The notes beneath the pieces are model-generated. The model ran no database searches. It worked only from the letters and a program-made list of their open reading frames with translations, and was not told the DNA's origin. Of a stretch of 16,064 nt of DNA, positions 6,071 through 12,996 are shown piece after piece; the first letter of the stretch is position 1, and each line of letters opens with the position of its first letter. The stretch comes from CAZUZD01 sp964624465 (lineage in GTDB: Bacteria > Planctomycetota > Planctomycetia > Isosphaerales > Isosphaeraceae). The DNA lies in the NCBI GenBank assembly GCA_964624465.1, contig CAZUZD010000124.1, forward strand, positions 1-16,064. The letters are read 5' to 3'. Both the position numbers and the translations under genes were made by a program.

Positions 6071-7732
6071 ATGCCCGCCCCCGAGCCCCCGCCCACCGCC
6101 GCCGGCCCCACGCCCCCGACCGGCCCCTGGACCGTGCGCCGGATCGCCGCCGCGCTGGCCGTCCTGGCGGCGCTGGCCGTGCTCCTGACGCTCGACGGCC
6201 CCGGCATCACCATCGACGAGCCGCTGGACGTCGCCCCCGGGCGCAAGTACGTCCAGACCCTGATGGCGCGGGGCGTGACCGGGTTCCTCGCCCCCGAGAC
6301 GGTCCGCGCCGTCTTCGCCGACAACGCCGAGCACCCGCCGCTGGGCCGCTGGCTGCTGGGCGTCGCCTCGATCGTGGGCGAGCCGGTCGAGCTGATCCTG
6401 CTGGGTAAGGACCCCGTCGGGCTCTACGTCCGCGCCGGCCGTGCCGCGCCGGCCCTGTGCTTCGCCGCGCTGGTCGGGCTGGTGGCCGCCGCGGCCGGGC
6501 GCGCGTTCGGTCGGCCGGCGGCGCTGGCGGCGGGGTTCGGCCTGCTGGTGATGCCCCGGATGTTCGCGCACGCGCACCTGGGGGCGCTCGACACCTTCGT
6601 CGCGCTCACCTGGACCCTGGCCCTGCTCACGATGGCCCGCGCCGTCGAGGGCCCTCGGCCGGTGGCGGGGCTGGCCCGCGCCGGGCTCTTCGGCGGCCTG
6701 GCGCTGCTGACCAAGATCCACGGCTGGCTGCTCGGCCCGGTCGTCGGCCTCTGGGCCCTGGTTCGCCTGGGCCCGAGGCGCGGGCTGCCCGCGGCGATCG
6801 CCTGGGGGCTCGTCAGCGTGGCCGTCTGGTTCGCCGGCTGGCCCTGGCTCTGGTTCGACACGGCCAGCCGCCTGCCGGCCTACTTCCGCACCGGGGTGGA
6901 CCGCCTGCCGATCCGGGTGCAGTACCTCGGCCAGGTCGTGCGCGACGTCGACCTGCCGTGGCACTATCCCTGGGTGTACTTCCTGGCCACCATCCCGGTC
7001 GGCCTGCTGGGACTGGCCCTCCTCGGAGCCATCGGCGCCTTGCGGGATCGGGGCCGCGATCCGCTGGGGCTCTTGCTGGTCGGGACGATCGTCGGCTGGC
7101 TGACCCTGTTCAGCACGAGCGTGGCGGTCTACGACGGCGAGCGGCTGTTCGCGCCGGCGTTCCCGCTGGCGGCGATCCTGGCCGGCCGCGGGTTCGCCAC
7201 GGCCTGGACCTGGGCGGGCGGCCGGGGCCCGGCGCGGGGCAGGGGGCTGCGACTGGCGCTCGGGGTCGTGCTGCTGGCGCAGGGCTGGGGGGTGATCGCA
7301 CTGCACCCGTTCGGCCTGAGCTATTACAATGCCCTGGTCGGGGGCCTGCCGGGCGCCGAGCGACTGGGGCTGGAGCTGACCTTCTGGGGCGACGCCGCCG
7401 ACCGCGTCCTGCTGGCCGACCTGGCCGGCCGGGCCCGTCCCGAGGCGACCGCCGCGCTGGCCCCGACGCTGGCCCCCGACCAGGGCAAGGTCGCCACCAC
7501 CCGGGCGCTGGCCCGCCTGCCGGTCGTGCTGGCCGACGAGGACGCCGCCCGCACCGCCGAGTGGGTGGTCGTCACCCGCCGCACCGCCTACTGGACCCCC
7601 GCCGTCCGCGCCCTGGTCGAGGGCTCCCCCCCGGTCGCCGTCCGCACCCGCCAGGGGGTCTGGCTCGCCGGCCTCTGGCACCGCCCCCGCCCCCCGGCCC
7701 CCCCGATCCAAAAACCCGGCGACTCGAATTGA
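6071..7732 (+). CDS. GT-C fold membrane glycosyltransferase (ArnT/PMT, GT39-like)
   Basis: A polytopic membrane protein of 553 residues with a Pro-rich cytoplasmic N-terminus (1-20), a first membrane helix at about 22-42, and many Leu/Ala-rich helices up to about residue 420. Family landmarks are the acidic pair Asp49-Glu50 in TIDEP at the start of the first periplasmic loop, His88-Pro-Pro-Leu-Gly (HPPLGRWLL), and AHLGALDTF before a helix. A YYNALVGGLPGAERLGLE segment is followed by a soluble C-terminal part without the large beta domain of ArnT. Such enzymes move a sugar from a polyprenyl-phosphate donor to lipid, glycan or protein on the outer face of the membrane; donor and acceptor cannot be told here. 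The frame end overlaps the -35 box of the moaC promoter. The antisense strand is also open over the gene, a composition effect. Confidence 0.82.
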   Translation: MPAPEPPPTAAGPTPPTGPWTVRRIAAALAVLAALAVLLTLDGPGITIDEPLDVAPGRKYVQTLMARGVTGFLAPETVRAVFADNAEHPPLGRWLLGVASIVGEPVELILLGKDPVGLYVRAGRAAPALCFAALVGLVAAAAGRAFGRPAALAAGFGLLVMPRMFAHAHLGALDTFVALTWTLALLTMARAVEGPRPVAGLARAGLFGGLALLTKIHGWLLGPVVGLWALVRLGPRRGLPAAIAWGLVSVAVWFAGWPWLWFDTASRLPAYFRTGVDRLPIRVQYLGQVVRDVDLPWHYPWVYFLATIPVGLLGLALLGAIGALRDRGRDPLGLLLVGTIVGWLTLFSTSVAVYDGERLFAPAFPLAAILAGRGFATAWTWAGGRGPARGRGLRLALGVVLLAQGWGVIALHPFGLSYYNALVGGLPGAERLGLELTFWGDAADRVLLADLAGRARPEATAALAPTLAPDQGKVATTRALARLPVVLADEDAARTAEWVVVTRRTAYWTPAVRALVEGSPPVAVRTRQGVWLAGLWHRPRPPAPPIQKPGDSN

Positions 7733-7757
7733 TGAGCCCTGGACCCCCTTGTACAAT
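7729..7757 (+). promoter_or_regulatory. sigma70-like promoter for moaC
   Basis: TTGATG (7729-7734, 4/6) and TACAAT (7752-7757, 5/6) are separated by 17 nt. The -35 box covers the TGA stop of the glycosyltransferase gene. The predicted start near 7764 lies before the ATG at 7801 and after the alternative in-frame ATG at 7732, so it supports 7801 as the moaC start. Confidence 0.6.
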
Positions 7758-7800
7758 CCTTTCAGAACGATTTGAACTCCAGGACGGGGCCGGGCCATCG

Positions 7801-8352
7801 ATGGCCGATTTGACGCACTTTGACGAGCACGGGGCGAGCCGGATGGTCGACGTGTCGGCCAAGCCGGTGACGGCGCGGCTGGCGCGGGCCTCGGCGGTCG
7901 TCACGATGGCGCCGGCGACCCTGGCGTTGATCCGGGACCGGGGACATGCCAAGGGGGACGTCTTCGAGGTCGCCCGGCTGGCGGGCATCCTGGCGGCCAA
8001 GCGGACCGGGGACCTGATCCCGCTCTGCCACCCGCTGGGGCTCGACGCGGTGGAGGTCGGCTTCGCGATCCCTGGCCCCGGGCCGAGCGTGCGGATCGAG
8101 GCGACGGTGCGGACCACGGGTCGCACGGGGGTCGAGATGGAGGCCCTCACCGCCGCGAGCGTGGCGGCCCTGACGATCTACGACATGTGCAAGGCGGTCG
8201 ATCGCGCGATCGTGATCGGCCCGATCCAGCTCGAGGAGAAGGCCGGCGGCCGCAGCGGCATCTATCGCCGCGGGGCGTCGGACGACGCAGGCGAAGCGAC
8301 GGCCGGGCCGGCACCGACGCCGACCCCGGGGCCGAGCGGAGGCGAACGATGA
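7801..8352 (+). CDS. moaC: cyclic pyranopterin monophosphate synthase MoaC
   Basis: Converts 3',8-cyclo-7,8-dihydro-GTP, the product of MoaA, to cyclic pyranopterin monophosphate, an early step of molybdenum cofactor synthesis in the cytoplasm. The family signature is intact: LIPLCHPL (72-79), EMEALTAASVAALTIYDMCKA from residue 112, and GGRSG near the end. Numbering from the ATG at 7801 places Lys51, Asp128 and Lys131 exactly where the E. coli catalytic residues are, which supports this start over the in-frame ATG at 7732. The product is 183 residues against about 160 for E. coli; the excess is a Pro/Thr/Gly-rich C-terminal tail after the conserved core. A weak AGGA lies at 7781-7784. The stop overlaps the next start by 4 nt (ATGA), so moaC and the prenyl synthase are probably translationally coupled. 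No other moa genes are in the window. Confidence 0.95.
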   Translation: MADLTHFDEHGASRMVDVSAKPVTARLARASAVVTMAPATLALIRDRGHAKGDVFEVARLAGILAAKRTGDLIPLCHPLGLDAVEVGFAIPGPGPSVRIEATVRTTGRTGVEMEALTAASVAALTIYDMCKAVDRAIVIGPIQLEEKAGGRSGIYRRGASDDAGEATAGPAPTPTPGPSGGER

Positions 8353-9353
8353 CGACCATGCTGCTGACGCCCGAAGAGACCCGCCGACGCCTGGCGACGC
8401 TCTTCGCGCCGATCGCCGCCGAGCTCGCCGAGACCGAGCGGGTGTATGCCGCCGAGCTCGGCAGCCGACACGCCTTCGTCCAGCGGCTGGTGGACCACGC
8501 CGCCTCGTTCCGCGGCAAGCAGCTCCGCCCCGCGCTGCTGCTGCTGACCGGCCAGGCCTGCGGCGGCCTCAACGCCGCGCACCCGGTGCTGGCCGCCGTC
8601 GTCGAGATGATCCACACCGCCACCCTGGTGCACGACGACATCCTGGATGAGTCGGAGGTGCGCCGGCACGCCTCGACGATCAACGCCGCCTGGGGCAACG
8701 AGCCGGCCGTGCTGCTGGGCGACTACCTGCTCAGCCACGCCTACCACCTGGCGGCCTCGCTGGAGACGACGCTGGCCTGCCGCATGATCGGCCGGGCCAC
8801 GAACCTCGTCTGCGAGGGCGAGATGATGCAGGTGCATCACCGCGGCGACCTGCGCCTCGACGAGGCCGAGTACTTCGAGATCATCCGCGGCAAGACCGCC
8901 GAGCTGACCGCGATCGCCTGCCGCCTGGGCGCCCACTTCTCCGGCACCGACGAGGCCACCGCGCTGACGATGGAGGAGTATGGTCGCGACCTGGGGGTCG
9001 CCTTCCAGATCGTCGACGACGTGCTGGACCTCTACGGCGACGAGCAGGTGACCGGCAAGACGCTGGGCACCGACCTGGAGAAGCAGAAGCTCACGCTCCC
9101 GATGATCCACCTCCTGAACACCGCCACGCCCGAGGTGGCCGCCCGGGTGCGGGCCCTGATCGCCCAGGCCGGCGAGGACGCCCGCCGCCAGCTCCGCCCG
9201 TTCCTGGAGTCGGCCGGCTCGCTCGACTACGCCTGGCAGGCCGCCGAGCGCTTCGCCCACGCCGCCCTCCGCCGGCTCGACGTGCTCGACCCTTCGCCCG
9301 CCCGCGAGATCCTCGCCCAGCTCACCCGCCAGGTCCTCCGCCGGGCGTTCTGA
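8349..9353 (+). CDS. polyprenyl diphosphate synthase, probably long-chain
   Basis: A trans-prenyltransferase of 334 residues that condenses isopentenyl diphosphate with an allylic diphosphate in the cytoplasm. Visible motifs: the IPP-binding GKQLRP (56-61), first Asp-rich motif DDILD (96-100), second Asp-rich motif DDVLD (223-227) within FQIVDDVLD, and GKTLGTDLEKQKLTLP, typical of the solanesyl/octaprenyl group. Residues 4 and 5 before the first Asp motif are Thr92 and Ala91 rather than the aromatic residues that stop growth in short-chain enzymes, so a longer product (quinone side chain) is likely; exact length cannot be told. The ATG at 8349 overlaps the moaC stop; a second ATG at 8358 is possible. 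A quinone role would fit the nearby complex I genes, but those lie on the other strand and are separately transcribed. Confidence 0.92.
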   Translation: MTTMLLTPEETRRRLATLFAPIAAELAETERVYAAELGSRHAFVQRLVDHAASFRGKQLRPALLLLTGQACGGLNAAHPVLAAVVEMIHTATLVHDDILDESEVRRHASTINAAWGNEPAVLLGDYLLSHAYHLAASLETTLACRMIGRATNLVCEGEMMQVHHRGDLRLDEAEYFEIIRGKTAELTAIACRLGAHFSGTDEATALTMEEYGRDLGVAFQIVDDVLDLYGDEQVTGKTLGTDLEKQKLTLPMIHLLNTATPEVAARVRALIAQAGEDARRQLRPFLESAGSLDYAWQAAERFAHAALRRLDVLDPSPAREILAQLTRQVLRRAF

Positions 9354-9430
9354 ATCGGGCGATCCGACGGCCCGAACCCCGGGCGAACCCTCGCCGCACT
9401 CTCCGGGTCGGTCCGGTGCGGGGCAGTGGC
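9354..9430. other. short spacer between the prenyl synthase stop and repeat copy 1
   Basis: 77 bp with a weak stem GGCGA/TCGCC at 9382-9395, a possible terminator without a T-run. Otherwise nothing recognised. Confidence 0.3.
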
Positions 9431-9633
9431 GGAGCGTGGCCACGCCGACGATTCCGAGGCCCCCGGATCCGGGCCCCACAGGCGGGACCCGGGCACCCCA
9501 GCATCCGTCGTGCGGGAGGGTCGAGTGCGGAACCACCGGGGTGCCCGGGTTCCGCAGAGCGGAGCCCGGATCCAATAGCCTCGGACGGCAGGGCCGTGTG
9601 GCGGGCCTGAGCGGAGCGTGGCCACGATGACGA
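9431..9633. repeat. dispersed palindromic repeat, copy 1 (single unit)
   Basis: About 203 bp of non-coding repeat upstream of the unknown gene. Both ends carry GGAGCGTGGCCACG (9431-9444 and 9613-9626) followed by NYGACGA; the core CGTGGCCACG is itself a palindrome. Inside, one unit from 9457 (GGATCCGGGC...ACCCGGGCACCCC) is answered by an inverted copy at about 9538-9572 (GGGGTGCCCGGG...GCCCGGATCC), so the middle is an imperfect inverted repeat with arms of about 35 bp. The unit also has its own hairpin, CCGGGCCCC.../...GGGACCCGG. A small ACGGC/GCCGT stem is near the right end. No coding potential for a transposase. The right end stops 6 bp before the ribosome site of the gene at 9650. Confidence 0.85.
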
Positions 9634-9649
9634 GCCGTCGGAGCTGCGC

Positions 9650-10657
9650 ATGGGTCACCGCGCCAATCTGCTGGTGGTTCGAGAGGGAGAGTCCGAGCTC
9701 TACTACAGCCACTGGGCCGCCATCACCCTGCCCCACGACCTCTTCTGGGGGCCGCGGCACGCCCTCGCATTCACCGAGGCCCAGCGCCCCGTCGACGGCT
9801 GGCTCGACGAGGTCTGGGCCGAGGGCGGATCGGTGATCGACACGGATCGCCGGATCCTTCGACTCTTCGGCGGCGAGGATCTGCGATACGACGCGCCACT
9901 CCGCCGGCTGTACCTCGCGCTGCTAGCGATCGTCTGGCAGGGCTGGGACGTCGGCTGGGCTGACGAAGGCATTGCCGAGCTGGCGGACTGCGTGGGCTAC
10001 CCGCGGGATCATGTGCTGACTGACGATTGCGACGAGCCTTCCGTCCGGGATCTGCGGCCGCCCGAGGAGCCGGACTGGGTGGACTTCGTGGGCAGCGTTC
10101 GTCTGAGTGACGGTTCGTTGAGGCTGTACCCGCTGGTGGGCGCGGTCGCCAGCCCCCTGGTGAATGGACCGTCACTCGCGGAGGCCGCCGGCTCTCAGCA
10201 AGGGCTGGAACGGCTGGCCTTCACCGGGCAGATGGCTCCATTCCCGTCCGGTGGGTTCCACCTGGATCTGCGGTCCAACGATCTCCGCTACTGGACCGGC
10301 TGTGACCAGCCGGGGATCCGCGCGCGGGTCGCCGCCCGGTGGCCCGGGTGGACCACCACCTGGCTCCACGACCGATACGAGGACCAGCTCGCCGCCTGTG
10401 CCGGGCGACTTTCGTTCCCCGTGCGGACGCCCGAGGCGCTGTTCGCGGAACTGCGGCAGATCCTCCTCCAGGAATCGCCAACGAGCATGACCGAGACCAT
10501 CCTCGAGCTGGCCGAGCGGCAGCGGGCTGCGGGGATCCCCGTCGAGATCAACCCGAACGCGCTCCGGGACGACCGGTTGGATCTGCCCATCGCGGCCCGC
10601 GCCGAGATCCTCCGTCGAGCAGCGGCTGAGCTCGGCCTGGTCGAGTCAGGGATCTGA
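9650..10657 (+). CDS. protein of unknown function in a repeat-bounded cassette
   Basis: 335 residues, predicted soluble, with no signal peptide or membrane segment. I do not recognise a named family. It starts MGHRANLLVVREGESELYYSHW and is rich in Trp, Asp and Glu. Two segments resemble each other: residues about 92-117 (VWQGWDVGWADEGIAEL) and about 228-250 (RWPGWTTTWLHDRYEDQL), suggesting a duplicated W-x-GW-x3-W module. A Gly-Gly-Glu-Asp turn (LFGGEDLRYD) is near residue 77. The last ~55 residues are a helical tail with several Arg/Glu/Leu heptad-like stretches. No catalytic motif, HTH or nuclease signature is visible. The start is supported by GGAG at 9640-9643, 6 nt before the ATG. Its only neighbours are the two repeat copies, and it separates two convergent housekeeping genes, so it looks like an acquired accessory gene. 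An immunity or stress role would be speculation. Confidence 0.75.
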   Translation: MGHRANLLVVREGESELYYSHWAAITLPHDLFWGPRHALAFTEAQRPVDGWLDEVWAEGGSVIDTDRRILRLFGGEDLRYDAPLRRLYLALLAIVWQGWDVGWADEGIAELADCVGYPRDHVLTDDCDEPSVRDLRPPEEPDWVDFVGSVRLSDGSLRLYPLVGAVASPLVNGPSLAEAAGSQQGLERLAFTGQMAPFPSGGFHLDLRSNDLRYWTGCDQPGIRARVAARWPGWTTTWLHDRYEDQLAACAGRLSFPVRTPEALFAELRQILLQESPTSMTETILELAERQRAAGIPVEINPNALRDDRLDLPIAARAEILRRAAAELGLVESGI

Positions 10658-10708
10658 GCTGATCCCGTCCGTGACCGACGGCCCAGGGCCAGCCTGACGG
10701 CGGCAGGC

Positions 10709-11055
10709 GGAGCGTGGTCACGCCGACGATTCCGAGGCCCCTGGATCCGGGCCCCGCACGCGGGACCCGGGCACCCCAGCTTCCGTCATGAGGGTGAAAC
10801 AGGCCCCTGGATCCGGGCCCCGCAGGCGGGACCCGGGCACCCCAGCATCCGTCGTGAGGATGCAACAGGCCCCCGGATCCGGGCCCCGCAGGCGGGACCC
10901 GGGCACCCCAGCATCCGTCGTGCGGGAGTGTCGAGTGCGAAACCACCGGGGTGCCCGGGTTCCGCAGAGCGGAGCCCGGATCCAGCAGCCTCGGACGGCA
11001 GGGCCGTGTGCCGTGGCCTGAGCGTGAGCGTGGCCACGATGACGATTCGGAGGCC
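10709..11055. repeat. dispersed palindromic repeat, copy 2 (expanded)
   Basis: Same orientation and plan as the copy at 9431-9633. The left end GGAGCGTGGTCACGCCGACGATTCCGAGG (10709-10737) is one base different from copy 1. The right end GAGCGTGGCCACGATGACGATTCGGAGG spans 11026-11053. The section from 10867 to 11038 matches copy 1 from 9457 to 9626 almost base for base, with a 2-bp length difference. The extra length of copy 2 comes from two additional 66-bp units at 10735-10866. The inverted arm is at about 10948-10983. No transposase or other gene. Confidence 0.85.
10735..10932. repeat. three tandem 66-bp units within repeat copy 2
   Basis: Units start at 10735, 10801 and 10867, each beginning AGGCCCC(T/C)GGATCC. 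Units 1 and 2 differ at about five positions. Unit 3 is nearly identical to unit 2 for its first ~56 bp and then changes into the repeat's central segment. Each unit contains a CCGGGCCCCGC/GCGGGACCCGG hairpin with one mismatch. Because 66 is a multiple of 3, both strands read as repeated 22-residue peptides, which are likely to be spurious. Confidence 0.85.
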
Positions 11056-11065
11056 GCCGACCCAG

Positions 11066-11099
11066 CTCGTCGGATTTCGCTCCGCTCATCCAACCTACG
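11066..11099 (-). repeat. REP-like short repeat (GTAGGTTGGATGAGCGGAGC... type)
   Basis: On the minus strand this reads GTAGGTTGGATGAG, then CGGAGCGAAATCCGACGAGC. It has the layout of a short extragenic repeat seen in many bacteria: GTAGGTTGG, a GGAT/ATCC pairing and a GAGCGNAGCGAAAYCC core. It abuts the right end of repeat copy 2. The assignment rests on memory of the motif, not on a search. Confidence 0.45.
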
Positions 11100-11169
11100 G
11101 GACGGGGAATCGCCCGTGAGCTACCGACTGGTCGCGGCGGATGACGCCTGGACCAGGGCCCCTCGCGGC

Positions 11170-12891
<1,722 letters not shown>

Positions 12892-12996
12892 GGTGCGGTC
12901 CCGGTCAGCGGTTCGCGGCAGGATTCGGGTCGGCCCGGGGCGCCGGTCGGTCGACCGGCGGAGCGGGCGGGTGGTGGGTCTTCGGTTCGGTGAGGC
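12892..12996 (-). other. nuoL-nuoM spacer
   Basis: 105 bp between the nuoL stop and the nuoM start. It is longer than usual within nuo operons. No strong hairpin or promoter is seen. Confidence 0.4.

Larger units (their letters stand above)
10658..11169. other. 512-bp non-coding region between the unknown gene and nuoM
   Basis: Almost entirely occupied by repeat copy 2 (10709-11055) and a short REP-like motif (11066-11099). The rest has a small stem ACGGG/CCCGT (11102-11117) and a palindrome CCTGG-A-CCAGG (11147-11157), about 13 bp beyond the nuoM stop and a possible terminator for nuoM. No nuoN or other gene is present. Confidence 0.6.

Noticed and set aside
5858..7798. Long minus-strand frame opposite the glycosyltransferase
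   Set aside because: Gly/Gln/Arg-rich antisense product without motifs; the plus-strand frame carries the GT-C landmarks.
7732..7800. Upstream ATG (overlapping the glycosyltransferase stop) as moaC start
   Set aside because: The probable moaC promoter lies inside this stretch, and numbering from 7801 matches the E. coli catalytic positions 51, 128 and 131.
10735..10932. Tandem 66-bp units as a CRISPR array
   Set aside because: The units are similar along nearly their whole length, without a constant repeat alternating with unique spacers, and no cas gene is present.
10788..11021. Open frame encoding repeated 22-residue peptides
   Set aside because: It lies wholly in the repeat, has no ribosome site, and its periodicity comes from the 66-bp unit; both strands are equally open.
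9431..11055. The repeat-bounded gene as a classic composite transposon
   Set aside because: Neither repeat copy encodes a transposase, and I see no target-site duplication outside the pair.
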